This document shows, piece after piece, positions 26,975 to 40,900 of a stretch of DNA of 64,000 nt. The DNA comes from Liquidambar formosana (Eukaryota; Streptophyta; Magnoliopsida; Saxifragales; Altingiaceae), in the NCBI GenBank assembly GCA_039720395.1, contig CM077821.1, forward strand, positions 46,310,388 through 46,374,387, read 5' to 3'. The first letter of the stretch is position 1; each line of letters opens with the position of its first letter. The notes beneath the pieces were generated by a model. It ran no database searches. It worked only from the letters and a program-made list of their open reading frames with translations, and was not told the DNA's origin. Both the position numbers and the translations under genes were made by a program.

Positions 26975-27070
26975 ATCAGCTACTCTCTGTTTGCTATTTT
27001 ATATAAATATACTAGCGGAGAACCCTCTGTTTGCTATTTTATATAAATATACTAGTGGAGAACCCGTGCA
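26975..27070. repeat. Tandem duplication of a 47-bp unit
   Basis: A unit starting CTCTGTTTGCTATTTTATAT and ending ACTAGYGGAGAACCC occurs twice in a row with one difference. Nothing coding. Confidence 0.8.
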
Positions 27071-28800
27071 ATGCATAGGAAAAAATCAAAGGAAAAAATA
27101 ATAATATAAGAATACTCATAACAAATAGAAAAAAATTTAATTCAATATTAATTATAATTATAAAAACTTAAGAAAAATTATACTCATCTCTCTATCAACA
27201 TAATCATAAAAAGAACATAGTTTTATGTAAGCATCTTTCAGAACACATATTTCTTTTAGTATAAACAAAGATAGAGGGGATGAAAGAAGCAAATGAACAA
27301 ACACATAATAAGCAATACGAAAATGCAGTAGAGTAACAACATGGAGGTGGGAAAAATAAAAACCAAACCTAAATAAGGGGAGGGGAAAAAAACGTAAAAA
27401 CAAACCTTTTGCAAATCTTTTAACTTTTTGTGATGGATCGAGGAAAAGAAACAGAGAAGGAAAAAGGCAAGCAAACTTGCACATATATATTTTCTTTTTG
27501 CAAATCATCCATGGGTTTCAACTTCAGTAGTTTTGATTTTTAATAAAACTCTACTATATATTGCTTGGTTGAGAGAATGAGAATGGGGAGAAAAATGGTA
27601 AGAAGATCAAACTTAGCCATGAATACATGAAAATAAATGAAGAATTTGATATGATGTACCCTTTTAGAAAATCACTTTTTTCATTTCTACAAATAATATT
27701 TGTATCTCTCCAATGCACATATAGACACACTTTGAAGTAGTATAATCTAGCCCCCAAAAAAAAAAAAAACAAAAAAAAAACAAAGATTTGAAGTAGTATT
27801 AAAATTACATAAATAGCCCTAATAAAAAAAAAAAAAAGCACGAGAAAAATAAATTAAATAATATAGAGTTCACACACATGCCTAGTAGCTAGGGATGGCA
27901 ATGAATCCAACAAAACAGGCATCCCACCCTATTGAGATGGGATTCGGGAGCAAGTAAAAGGAGTAGGGACGGGGTAGGAGAGAAATAAAAATCCGTATCA
28001 AATTTAGGATGTGGGGTTGGGTGTGGTTTAAAGTTGTCCCGCCCCACCCTGCCTCGGGTATGTATAAATATTAGTCCTTTTTAATACATTTCATATTTTC
28101 TTAAATTCTACGTTTATTATTGGTTACTTTTTCTTCATGATTTTTGTTTATGTTTAATTTTTTTTAGTATTTGTTTCACAAAAACCATAAAGAGGCAAAA
28201 ATTTACGAGTGTAATGTGTAATGTGTGATTTAAGATTGGTTTTTCTTTAAAAAAAAAAGAATTTATTTTCTATCAAGGTAAAAAACTCAACAAAACTCAA
28301 TCCCCCCTCCCACATATTTTTGTTGCCTAACCCATTGCGTCCTGACATGGAATTGGCATCGGTAGAAGAATGTCCCAACCCAAACCTGCCCGTTGCGATC
28401 CCTACCAGTAACCCATAAGCTTGAGAATGTACAATCATTCATGTGTACAATCATTCAATTGCACGCTTAGTGCCCATAGAAATGTTGTCGTCACTAACAC
28501 GAAGGAAATTTCTCACGTTTTGGACTGGCGCAGCACGGCCCATTCCAATCATAATGCCTTCTAGCCAAAGCCACGAGAAAGATTCTCGAGACGGTGTCGT
28601 TTTCCTACGGCGGAAGGCGGTATCGAAAACGTTGCGTTTAACGGGTGCGTTTTGGTCCTTTTAGCTAATTCAATTCCCTGCAATGAGCTACTCACACGCA
28701 ATTGATGCTCTCAAGTCTCGAGTCTCAACGACCACCGTTGAGGCGTTAATGGCGTGTTAAACCATTTCGCTTTATTTTTCGAGGAAACTGGAAACCCCTG
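27071..28800. other. AT-rich intergenic region upstream of the ceramidase gene
   Basis: Only low-complexity open frames are present, mostly on the minus strand across T-rich tracts. There are several A-runs near 27750-27835. A region near 27890-28060 has a GGATGGCAATGAATCC-type block often seen in dispersed repeats. No gene was recognised. Confidence 0.5.
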
Positions 28801-28807
28801 TATAAAG
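28801..28807 (+). promoter_or_regulatory. TATA box of the neutral ceramidase gene
   Basis: TATAAAG about 100 bp before a good splice donor (CCACAG/GTATCT at 28910). The spacing fits a short untranslated first exon starting near 28832. Confidence 0.5.
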
Positions 28808-28831
28808 AACCTACAATCACCTCTAGGGTTC

Positions 28832-28910
28832 GTTAATAAGCAATACTTCCATAGTCTCATTTGAAGTTTTAACGTCAGAATTGTAGTTCTCTCACTACCA
28901 CAGTCCACAG
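28832..28910 (+). other. Probable 5'-untranslated first exon of the ceramidase gene
   Basis: It lies between the TATA box and a consensus donor. The next exon begins after the acceptor GATATAG at 30324 and contains the start codon. The intervening intron of about 1.4 kb holds two separate tandem duplications. The exon is inferred from splice signals alone. Confidence 0.45.
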
Positions 28911-28924
28911 GTATCTCCACTACT

Positions 28925-29566
28925 CACTTCTTCTCCTTTCCCATTTTTTGTTTTCTGCTTCTGCGTTTTTGTTTTGTGATTTTGTTGTTTTTGTTTTTAC
29001 TACTGTCTTTTGCTGACCCAAGTGATTGTTTGGGAAATTTCTGATTTTGTTTGGAAATAGTATAGCTGCTAGCTACTGTCTTGTTAAAGTATGCTGTGAA
29101 TAGAGAGCTAAAATTGCTCTTCTGTAAATTACGGACAGTGAAGGTATGATAATGGGTCTTTGTTTCGACATTGAATTTGAGTAATTATTGATTGGAACTT
29201 CTTCATTATGTTGCCATCAAGAAAGTATACAATGGTCTCACTTCCCTTTCCCATTTTGGTTTTCTGCTTCTGTGTTTTCGTTTCGTGATTTTTTTAATAT
29301 TTATATATTTATATTATTGTTTTAAAAATTTTACCGTCTTTTGCTGCCCAAGTGCTTGTTTGGGAAATTTCTTATTTTGTATGGAAATATTATAGCTGTC
29401 TACTGTTTGGTAAAATTATGTTGTGAATAGAGAGCTAAATTGCCATTATGTAAATTGCCGACAGTGGAGGTATGATAATGGGTCTTTGTTTCAAGATTGC
29501 ATTTAATTAATTATTATGGATTGGAACTTCTTCATTGTATTGTCATTAAGTATGTAAACAATGGGT
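28925..29566. repeat. Tandem duplication of ~310 bp in ceramidase intron 1
   Basis: Copy 1 (28925-29234) and copy 2 (29235-29566) share long stretches such as CCCATTTT..GTTTTCTGCTTCTG, GTTTGGGAAATTTCT and ATTGGAACTTCTTCATT, with many small differences. It is an old local duplication. Confidence 0.75.
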
Positions 29567-30012
29567 ACAATTCATTTAGCCGTTTTCCAAATGATCAATT
29601 ATGCACCTAAGGAAGATTAGTGCCCTAGGCTAATCTTAAAGTAATTTCGATTTCTTGATGTTTGCTTCAGTTCAGTGGATTTTGTCCTTTTCACTGCTAA
29701 TTATTTTGTAGATTGGTATGTTTTCCTGGATGTTATTGAAAATGGGTTTATTTTTTGCCATTTTTATTGTACATTGGACTTCATTTATGGCGAAAAATTG
29801 GATTAGGACAAGATTGGGTGTATTTAAAATTAATTTTTCCATAAATTTATTTAATCCACTTTAATTTGGATATTTGGATGAGAAAAGTGTCACCAAATCC
29901 AGATAGTTAGATTGAAGAATTCATGTGGCTGAATGCAAATATGTCTACACATATCCAGAATCTGTTTATATATGTCTGGATAATAACTGGATCATTTCTT
30001 CAAGGCCCATTT

Positions 30013-30319
30013 GGTTGTTTGAATGGATCCATTGTAATTTATATCGTATTGAAGTTACAAATCAATCTTATTCAATGGGACCATTTTTAACACCATACAA
30101 GTATTCTTGTAGTGATTAATTACTGTCAGCTCTATCTTTCTTTTGCTTTTCATTTATGTGGTTGTTTGAATGGATCCATTGTAATTTACATCGTATTGAA
30201 GTTACAAATCAATCTTATTCAATGGGACCATTTTTAAAAATTTAGTCTCACCATACAAGTACTCTTGTGGTGATTAATTACTGTCAGCTCTATCTTTCTT
30301 TTGCTTTTCATTTATGTGA
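30013..30319. repeat. Tandem duplication of ~147 bp just before the first coding exon of ceramidase
   Basis: Copy 1 (30013-30158) and copy 2 (30159-30319) both carry GAATGGATCCATTGTAATTT through GTCAGCTCTATCTTTCTTTT. They are almost identical apart from a 10-bp insertion in copy 2, so this is a recent event. It duplicates the pyrimidine-rich region ahead of the acceptor. Confidence 0.85.
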
Positions 30320-30428
30320 TATAGGACTTGTCATATGAATTCAAGAAAATGATCAGCAGGTTTGTCAGTCTCCTTTGGTAAAGGATGGAGAGAATTCAAT
30401 AAGGAATATCCATCTTCTCGAAGAGGCT

Positions 30429-32570
30429 ATGGAGATGTTTTCTTCATCTTTATGGTTGCATTCAGAGGCCATCACCAACTGTTTGGTTCTGGGTTTTCCT
30501 GTTACTTTTACTACAAAATAATAGAGGGACTTTATCCGATTCCACTTACTTAATTGGCCTTGGAAGCCATGACATAACAGGGCCTGCTGCAGATGTCAAT
30601 ATGATGGGATATGCAAATATGGAACAAATTGCATCTGGTGTTCACTTCAGGTTGCGAGCTCGCACATTTATTGTGGCAGAACCTCAGGGGAACCAGTGTA
30701 GTATTTGTAAATCTTGATGCCTGCATGGCTTCACAACTTGTTACAATAAAAGTTATTGAAAGATTAAGAGCAAGGTAGATAACTCTCATTTTTTCTCTAA
30801 CTTTTGATTCTGCAGTGATAATCTATAAATTTATAAGATAAAAAATTTAACTCCATGTACATCTGTGGAGCCTTTTTGAAAATATAAAAATGAGTTTTTC
30901 TGGTTTTTTTTTTTTTTTTTTTTTTTTTCACTTATCAAATTTGAAATGTATTTGAAGTTTTTTAGAATTTAATGTTGCATTTTGGAACAAAGAGGAATTT
31001 TAACTGTTCCATAAACATGTGAATTTCAATTTTAATCACTGAGATACCTTTAGGAGTCAAGTATTTCGATTAATTAATGAGGCTGCTCCAATCTTCTAGT
31101 TGTCATATAATTTCACAAATGTCCCCTCCTCTTCAGGTACGGGAACCTGTACAGTGAACAGAATGTCGCTATCAGTGGTATCCACTCTCATGCTGGGCCT
31201 GGAGGCTACCTCCAATATGTTGTGTATATTGTAACATCTCTTGGATTTGTACGCCAGTCATTTGATGTCCTTGTTGATGGCATCGAGAAAAGCATTATAC
31301 AAGCTCATGAAAATCTTCGGCCAGGATCGATTTTTGTGAATAAAGGTAAGGCAGACAAATCCCTCTAGTCGTTTTTTGCTGCATCATGGTGTGACAAGCC
31401 CACATTTTAGCCTCAGATGAGATGAATTGCCCAATCAAGATCTATGTTTTACTAACCAGCAAACTATGTGAAAGAAAAGAACTTTTTATCACTGAAACAT
31501 TTACTCAGGCAATGATAAAAGAAGAAAGATGGATTCATTTTGGTTTGAGAAGCATATTCTTTTGAGATGAAAAATAGTTCTGCTGCGAAATGTAGTGAAT
31601 TTCAAACCTTTAAGAGAACTAATTTGATTTTAGTTTATGAAATCACTGTTTGAATAATCAAATCCTCTTATCGGGCTGGAATTTTCTCCAGACTACATTT
31701 CTATGGGCATATATATTTTTTTTTTGGTAAGATTCTATGGGCATGTTTTACATGTATGTGAACTAGTATATTTATTCAGGCATGCTTGACACATTTTGTG
31801 TGCAAATCATATCTTGTTTATGTAAGAATGTAATGCTGTGCTATTCTCATTCTCCTGAATCGATGTGATCTTGTATTTTATTGATAGTCCCAGTCATAAA
31901 TGGACTAAAGAAATATCATTATCACACCTCATGGAAATGTGGGACTTTGTTCGAAAATAAGGTCTGTCACCAATCACCATCAAATGGATAGGTTGAGACC
32001 ACATTTGATTGATGTCCTTTTTCAATTTATCTTGTTTATATGTATAGTATTCAAAGAGTGCATCTTCTTATTTTGATGCTATAATGATTTTCATCACGGT
32101 TTCACAGGTGAGCTCTTAGATGCTGGTGTGAACCGTAGTCCTAGTGCTCATCTTAACAATCCCGCAGCAGAACGAAGCAAGTATAAATATGACGTTGATA
32201 AAGAAATGACCCTTGTGAAATTTGTAGATAATGAGTTGGGGCCCAGTTGGTAGTTTTAACTGGTTTGCAACACATGGAACTTCTATGAGTCGTACAAACT
32301 CATTGATAAGTGGTGACAACAAAGGAGCTGCTGCACGATTTATGGAGGACTGGTTCGAAAGAAATGTTTCTGTGGAAGGTTTTGAAAGCCTCAATTCCGA
32401 TAAGATTGGAACTGACAGGATTCCTCTAAGAGTCTCAAGCATAATTCCTAACCTCCATGAGAATCGTGAGTTATTACCACTTGTTCAATTACCATATATG
32501 CTTTCCAACTTCATTTATCTGCTTCATGTTACCATGGCCCCTTTTTTCTTTCTTTCTTTTTTTTTTTTTT

Positions 32571-32601
<31 letters not shown>

Positions 32602-35600
32602 GGGGGGGAGGGGTTGTGGTTTGATTAGTATAAAGTTGGGGTAACTCAACCTGAAGTCCTGAACCCAACCCAATTTAAATGGCAGCAATTTAAAACTGAC
32701 CTGCCTAACCTGTTTACAATGATTAAATTGAATTTTTTTTAATGCACTCTTAAATTAAGTTGAACATGAAAAAAATGCATACATTAAACTAACTCTTGCC
32801 TTGACATATCATACTGTTGACTATGTTTTTAGTAACAATCCTTTCTATATACTGATTTCCAACCTAAACCCATCCCATCTAATGTCTGAATCCCAACCCA
32901 ACTCCAAAATTATTGGGAGGACGACTAATACAAATGAGTAGAGAGACACCCAAAAAGGCAGCTTTGAGTAAGTTTTTCATGCAGCTTTACCAGTGGAACC
33001 GGGACACACTCTGACATCTTGGTCAATACCCTACTTTCCATCAGAAACACAAAATTCTCGCCTCCTGAATAATCTATATTCTTTTTGAAACAGGTAAGGA
33101 GTTGATGGAACTTGCCACCTCCTTCCAGTATTCTCAAGGAAGACGTACAACAAGGTTTTTGAGTGTTGCAAGCCGGGTCAGGAATGCTTTTAGGCAAGCT
33201 GATAGGCCTCAATTTGTATCAGCATTCTGTCAATCAAATTGTGGTGATGTGAGCCCAAATGTTCTTGGTGCATTTTTGCACAGACACTGGATTGCCTTGT
33301 GATTTCAACCACAGTACCTGCAATGGAAAAAATGAATTGTGCTATGGCCGGGGCCCAGGGTATGGCACTATCCCATTTTCTGAAGTTTTGAAGTATAAAA
33401 TCTATTTATTTGGTACCTGTGTAGATATTATGCTGTATTTCATGTTCTTTGGCAGTCATCCGGACGAATTTGAAAGTACGCGTATTATTGGAGAAAGGCA
33501 ATTCAAAAAAGCTGTAGAACTGTTCAACCAAGCATCTGAGCAGTTGAAAGGAAAAGTTGGGTACCAACATGCGTATGTGGACTTCTCCAACCTTGAGGTC
33601 ACACTTCCTAAACCGAGAGGGAATGACTGAGGTGGTTAAGACATGCCCAGCTGCCATGGGCTTTGCTTTTGCTGCAGGAACCACTGATGGGCCTGGAGCT
33701 TTTGATTTCAAGCAAGGAGATGATCAGGTAGGTCAGAGGTTTCAAGTGCACGAAGAATCTATTTTTATATTATGCTCTCAAATGGTGAAACACCTGAAAA
33801 ATGCTGTGGTGGTTATTTTCTTGGGTGTTCCTTTCAGGGGAATGTCTTTTGGACGTTGGTACGGAACTTGCTGAAAACACCGGATGAAAAACAAATCAAC
33901 TGTCAGCATCCAAAGCCTATTCTGCTTGATACTGGTGAAATGAAGGCACCGTATGACTGGGCGGTGAGTTGCGATCTAATCCAGTTTGTACATAATATGT
34001 GTGGTGAAAGATCCCAAGACAATCCACTGAGTTCCAGCATTCAGGAGTATATTATATGGATGCTACATAATTTTAGATGCTGTTTTAAGTTAAGAGGATT
34101 CTTATGGGATATCCATATTGAGCTCTAATATCCTTGTCGAGTAAATCATAAAGAAGTCCACAGCAGCATATCCATTACTTTAGTGCACATGCAGGACATA
34201 AGTCAATGGCACCATCTGGAGATCTCGCACATCAAATCATTGGACAATTGGACTTCCTTTTTTTTTTTTTTTTTTTTGAATGAAACACTGTTTTTTCCCT
34301 CTCTAGAACAGTTGTGAGTTATACTAGCAACAATTTGATTGGATTGGTTGTGGCATAGAAATTTCTATCTGATGTGATGTTTCGCTGTGTGCCCAGATTT
34401 TGGAATGCTGTTAGTGAAACATATTTACAGCAATTTGTGCTTTCAAATGAAAGCTTGCAGCATTTTGATTACTTCCTAAGCAGAAATATTTGCAGTATTT
34501 TGGCCAGTGCTTTGATTTTCTATCAAAATGGGTTGATGGTGGTACTCACAAACATGTCTATCATGATTTTATGCAGCCCTCAATACTTCCAGTTCAAATT
34601 TTGCGAATAGGGCAGCTGGTCATTCTCAGCGTACCTGGAGGTAGAAGTGACTTAACTGTTTCTTGCTATTTTCTCTCCCTTTATAATTGCACTACCTTTC
34701 CATGATCTCATCCACATTATTAAGTGAATGATATTTAGAACTCGAACATTAAAACAGAATTATATGGTGCCACCAATAGGTTATAGGTTAGGTCTTTGGT
34801 ACTTTGCTCTATCACTGTCAACTTACTGATATCTGTGACCAGTGTTTCACTTGTTTATTGCAAGGAATTAAACCCATAAAATTTCTGAGTCTCTTCTTTG
34901 GTCCTGGATTTCTATGTTCTTCTTGGCACATTGAATTTTTTAATGGTGTCATTTTCCACAGAATTCACAGCCATGGCCGGCAGGCGTCTCCGTGATGCTG
35001 TTAGGAGGGAGCTCACTTCTAGAGCTAATCGAGAGTTCGGTAGCAATGTACATATTGTAATTGCAGGGCTGACGAATACATATTCACAGTATGTCACTAC
35101 TTTTGAGGAGTACCAGATGCAGAGATATGAGGTCCGTATCATCACTCATTGCTCAAATTCATTATTTTTTTGAGGAAAGAAAAAAAAATCATGCTTAGCA
35201 ACCACTTTGACCCTCTATTATTGTCAGTTCTAGAGCATAGGTAATGCGATACTTTGTTAAGTGAACATCTCCACATTGGAAGGAGTGATGTTTGACATGT
35301 AATGAGGTTCAATGGTCAAAAGGCAGCAGTCATTTTGCCTGTTAATGTCATTATTTTATACCTCAGCTTCGTACGAAATGCTGAAAACAAATAAATAATA
35401 TTTGTTTTGAATAGAATATCGTACATTTCACAGTATTCTTTTATGACTGATATATTGATTGTCAGGGAGCTTCCACCCTTTATGGTCCACACACACTCAG
35501 TGCCTACATCCAGGAGTTCAAGAAACTAGCAGCAGCCCTCATTGGTGGCCATTCTGTCGAAACAGGTCCACCGCCCCCAGATCTCCTGGACAAGCAAATC

Positions 35601-36014
35601 AGCTTGCTTACACCAGTTCTTTTGGACATGACCCCTTCTGGTGTGAATTTTGGGGATGTTAAAACTGATGTCCCTCTGAATTCCACCTTCAAGAGAGGGG
35701 ACATGGTTACAGTCACCTTCTGGTCTGCTTGCCCAAGGAATGACCTCATGACAGAAGGCACATATGCACTGGTTGAGATTCTCCAGGACAAGAAGACTTG
35801 GGTCCCAGCCTATGATGATGATGATTTCTGCCTGCGTTTTAAGTGGTCAAGGCCTGGGAAACTCAGTCCTCGGAGCTATGCAACTATAGAATGGAGGATC
35901 CCAGAATCGGCAGTTTCAGGTGTGCACAGAATAAACCATTTTGGTGCTTCGAAGGGGCTTTTTGGATCAATCCACCACTTCACAGGTTCATCTAGTGCCT
36001 TTGTAGTGGTATAA
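30429..36014 (+). CDS. NCER: Neutral ceramidase, nine coding exons, reading frame broken by five +1 insertions
   Basis: Neutral ceramidases hydrolyse the N-acyl bond of ceramide in secretory or surface membranes. Coding exons: 30429-30774, 31137-31345, 32108-32465, 33094-33359, 33456-33727, 33838-33963, 34577-34640, 34962-35131, 35466-36014, all with GT..AG introns. Family motifs in order: a hydrophobic leader, ITGPAADVNMMGYAN, FIVAEPQG, the zinc-site SHAGPGGY, FATHGTSMSRTNSLISGDN, the nucleophile motif GDVSPN (33243-33260), and the C-terminal beta domain ending SSAFVVV. Exon lengths sum to 2360; removing five single extra bases gives 2355, exactly 785 codons, a usual plant length. The extra bases lie near 30498, 30695, 32237, 33275 and 33614. 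The gene is therefore either a young pseudogene or correct but misread. Identity is sure; functional status is not. Confidence 0.9.
32551..32608. repeat. Poly-T then poly-G homopolymer in a ceramidase intron
   Basis: About 30 T followed by 28 G. Such a pair is unusual in a finished genome and may be partly artefactual. Confidence 0.85.
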
Positions 36015-37400
36015 GGAGGCGGCATAGGAATCAAATAGTTTTAGCTTCAGCATAATTTGTCCAACATGAGCATAGTTTCCAGAGAGGAAAGCAAAGGCAA
36101 GAAATGGAAATGAGAGACAAGCCTTCAAATTTTTATTTTATGATTGTAACGAAAACAAATGTTGGACAATTTGCAATATATACTATGTATTGCAGTAGGT
36201 GTTTCTATTGTTGTTTTGTTACTAATATCTTTTTGGTATCATTTCCTCCTTGTCAACTCATCCCGTATTCTTGTTTGCCTACAATCGAAAATAGAGAAAT
36301 ACTTCGTCACTTTTTCCTTTCATTTTAAGACTAAATTTCTCAATCCGTTTAAACTTTCTACACAATTGAGTTCTACTCATAATTACCCCACACATTATTA
36401 TGCAATCACCAAGGAAATTGAGTTCTACTTATTGGCTTACATTTGCCATTAATCATTGAGCATCAATTCTATTATTTTCTTGTTTATATTGATCTGCAAT
36501 ATTACATCAGCATAATGATGGGATTATTTTTTTGTTTTTATTTTTATTTCCTTTTTTTCGTGCTAATGATGATGTGATTTTACCATTACACAAATTTTTA
36601 TTGCCTTTCACCTTCACCAATCACCATGAGCCATGCCCCTTGATGAGCGGTCCATGTGGACATCCATTTTCAGCATCCCCCTACTTTTACACCTCATCGT
36701 GCAATCTATCACAATCCCCACTGCAGCATTCTGATTTGGACAAACATTATTCTGTTTTCCAGCAAATAGTCTAAAATGTCCCTAATGGCAGTTGTGGCAA
36801 CTAGGAAAATGTTCAGGCTAAGAATATTAACAGTTATCCGAATCATTGGAATGACTATGCATCCATGTTGGCCATATGAAAATGCTATCTCCCAAGTTTT
36901 TTATTCTTTATTTTTAATTTTATTTTAACTTTAGCATTCTCAATAATGTGAAAATATAATAATCCATAGATTTGAATTTAAATAATGAGCCGAAAATAGA
37001 TCTAATATTAAAATGATAACTTATTTAGGATGTCGAATTTGAAAAGATGATTTTGAATAAATAACACCACCGATTGACTGCTGAATGGATCATTATCGAC
37101 TAATCGAAAACATAAAAATTATCTTATATTATCTAATTTGCCACGTAACCTCTTAAGATTATAATATAATATAAATAAATACAGCCAAACAAGACCAAAC
37201 TTCCATTTCTGGGCTGTTGAAACTCTGAAAGGTTAAGTGGGTAAAGTGGACAAATACTTGCGCCAGTGGGGAGACGGCTGCGAGAATAATTAATGAGGGT
37301 GACGAAGAACGTCCAGTGGCAGCGATTGCCAAATGCCAAGTGCGCAAGTACAACCTTCGCTGTTGCTTTTCCCGAGATTCCCGTCTCAAGAAAGAACCAA
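36015..37400. other. Ceramidase 3' region and intergenic spacer
   Basis: No gene is seen. The first few hundred bases probably include the ceramidase 3' UTR. AT-rich sequence follows up to the pyrimidine-rich leader of the uncoupling protein gene at about 37400-37518. Confidence 0.5.
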
Positions 37401-37518
37401 CCCCTTTCTCTTTCTCTCTCTATCTCTACGTTTTTCCTTCTTTCATACTCTTTTCTGCTTTTTTTAAACCGTCAAACTCCTTCCTCTTCCACCCTCACCC
37501 ACCTCGCTCTCCGTTTCG

Positions 37519-37955
37519 ATGGCACCTCAACAGTCCAAATCCGATATCTCCTTCGCCGGAAACTTCGCCGCCAGCGCTTTCGCCGCTTGTGTCGCCGAGG
37601 TATATCGATCAACGATGATGTTCATTCACAACCGATTCTACTTGTTCTCTTCCACGACTGTTTGTTGTATTGCCTCACCGAATCGCTTCTTTTGCATTTG
37701 TTCATTTCTTTCTTAGATCCTTTTGGAGGTGATGTTTTGATATCATCTAGTTCACAATTATATATATGTATATAATATATAGTTTCTGAGCTTTGTAGTA
37801 ATGCATCAGAGCTGAAATTCCAGATTTCCAGATACAGGTCATGAATTTCATATGTGCAAGTTGACAAATTCTGGTTAGACATTCAAAACGTGAATTTCAG
37901 TAAACGGGTTCGAGGTTGATCGACAAATATATGTGCCAAAATAAGTTGTTTTGCC

Positions 37956-37997
<42 letters not shown>

Positions 37998-40900
37998 TTT
38001 GAAAAGTGTAACTTCTTGTGCTTGTGCACAAACAGTAACGCTAGCGGCCGGTTGTTCTTTTGTTGCATTCAATGTAATGTGAGCCATCTCATTTTATATG
38101 ATGGGACCTACTGGATTAGATGTAATATGTCAAAAATTGTCATAATCAGCCAATCCTGTCTATCACTTTCAGAGAATCATCTATTAGTCTAATAGCTACC
38201 AGGTTCAGTCATCAGATGGTTGATAATTCCTATTCTCGAATTTTGCTGGATACTACAAGGGCAGTTAGTATTGCCTCTTCCATTGTCATGTCACTATCCG
38301 AGATATTTTCAGATTGGAAGGGGGATATGTCTGTTTAGTTTCTTATTATTTACTTTTTGTTTTGTTAAGCTGGTGTGAGATCCATTAGTCTATTTTTTCA
38401 GTTTTTAATTTTAAATATAACCAACATCGAGAAACTAATTCAGTGGCTCATATTGATGATCACCCAAATCAATGGTGAGATGGTCATATTTTACGAACAG
38501 ACGTTTGTGGTATTGAAAGGAAGGCTTCTGGTTTGTTGCTAGGAAAGAGGCCTGCAAGAACTGGCTAAAACCACTTGAGTTTTATATATCTCATTAACCA
38601 TGATAACAATAACTCTCAACCTTAAAAACACCTCAAATTTATCCACATTTTGTGAATTAAGTAAAAATAACTTTAAGGACACATAATCATGTAGACATGC
38701 ACTAATCATTGCTAAGATATGTCGAATTGTTCATGCTACAGTTGTGTGGTTCGTGTTGTTCTATAGTATGTTGCTACAGTATTAATAGATGGTTGGTGTT
38801 ACAGTAACCCCTTACTTAGAGACGATTGCACTTGCATCATTCATCTTAACCGGGCCCAAAAGTTGAATTAATTTGGACCATTTAGAGGTTTGCTTTGGTT
38901 TCTTGAGTTGTATTTGATTCTTTTCCTTGTCATTCAAATAGTTTCTGTAAGAATACTTTGATGGAAGTTGACAGATTAAGCTTTTGGAGTTGTATGGGTC
39001 TTGAGAAATTATCTATTGTGTGCCAATTTCTTTACTCTCTTACATGTGTTATGCTCAACTGTGAAATTGTGTTTTGAGCGGTTATTTCTTGTGTACCTGA
39101 AGTGCTTTTACTTATTGGCTTGCAATTGAATTTTGATGCAGATTTGTACTATTCCTTTGGACACTGCTAAAGTTAGGCTTCAACTCCAAAAGAAAGCTGT
39201 TGAAGGTGATGGAGTTGCCTTACTTAAATATAGGGGCATGCTGGGTACAGTTAGTACCATTGCTAGGGAAGAAGGTCTATCAGCACTCTGGAAAGGCATT
39301 GTACCAGGATTACATCGTCAGTGCCTATTTGGAGGTTTAAGAATCGGAATGTATGAACCTGTAGGTTTTGAATCTTTTTCTCCCATGAACTTATTGTATG
39401 CACTATATTTGATTGTTGATTTCTGATCCTTGAATATAACCTGCATGCTTTTACAGGTCAAAAACTTCTATGTGGGTAAGGACCATGTTGGAGATGTTCC
39501 TTTGACCAAGAAAATACTTGCTGCACTTACAACTGGTGAGCATGGTTTTGGATTCTTTTGTGTTTATTTTTTTATTTATGCAAGCATGGAGAGTTGACCT
39601 GTATATTGTTTCCTGTCTTTGATACTTGTAGATTTTAATTCTGTAATTACCTAATTTGGGCGCTACAATAAACTCTTGTATCAATTGCTTGCTGTTTGAT
39701 TTGTTCTGTGTGTTATCAAACAGGGGCTATAGGAATTACAGTGGCAAATCCAACCGATCTTGTCAAAGTTAGACTTCAAGCTGAAGGAAAATTACCACCC
39801 GGTGTGCCAAGGCGTTATTCCGGAGCATTGAATGCTTATTCTACAATTGTGAGACAGGTTGTATATCTAACCCCCCAAATAGGAAAAAAAAAATGCAAAT
39901 AATGCTTGATGTTCCTTCAGTTAATATGTCTACCCAGTTTTTCTAACTTGCTCTAACACTTAGGAAGGAGTAGGGGCTCTTTGGACTGGGATTGGACCCA
40001 ATATAGCACGAAATGCTATTATAAATGCTGCTGAACTAGCCAGCTATGATCAAGTGAAGGAGGTAAACTGACAATATACAAAGTCACAGATTTGATGGAG
40101 TCATCTTTGTGTTGAGACATATAAATCTTTCCGCTACATCTCAATTATATACTTTACTGCAGACAATTTTGAAAATTCCGGGATTCAAGGATGACGCCAT
40201 CACTCATCTCTTTTCTGGTCTGGGGGCAGGATTTTTTGCTGTCTGTATTGGCTCCCCAGTTGATGTGGTATTACATCTACATTCCATTTTGTTATTTATT
40301 ATTATTATTATTTTTTTTTGTAGAAGTATTCTATCTACATTCATATTCTAGTTCTTTCATTGGTTTCTAGTTGGTACTATCTGATGTAACTGCCACGGCA
40401 CTATTATATTTTAACTAGGCTCATTACTACGCATGAAGTGCTCCCATGATATTCAAACTCCTTCTCTTCATCTTCTTCTTTTGGAAGCTTTTGATGTTGT
40501 GTTTCATTTTGAGTGCAACAGCTCAACTCAGTAGGATTTCCTTCTCCACCAAATTATATCAGAGTCAAGTTAATTTCTTTGTAACATTTGTCCATGTCCA
40601 TGAATTTATTTTCCCTGTCCTTTGAGATTGCCATTGTTTCCACTATGGTGGATTGTTGAAATAAAATAATAAAAAAAAGGCTGTGATTATTAAAAGTATT
40701 AAAAGCTGCAAAATAGTTTTGCTTCCATACTATTAGAAGCATTGCTTATTGATGGGCTGGTCACTTAAAGTGTGCTTAGGTGAAAGTATATTTGGATTAA
40801 GACTTGATTTCTTTGTTTCACTTGGTTGGGATAAATGACTTGGTTACCTGTTTGCTTCTTTACTAGTTCAGTAGCATACTTTCTTCTACTGAAGTCTTAA

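Noticed and set aside
30362..30553. Open frame 30362-30553 as a separate small gene
   Set aside because: It is an out-of-frame reading of ceramidase exon 1. The true frame, MEMFSSSLW and then GLGSHDITGPAAD, becomes continuous once one extra base is removed.
32231..32644. Ceramidase starting at an internal ATG at 32231 as a short separate protein
   Set aside because: It results from a +1 insertion just upstream. The upstream exons encode conserved ceramidase sequence in the proper frame, and the frame runs through a splice donor into homopolymer.
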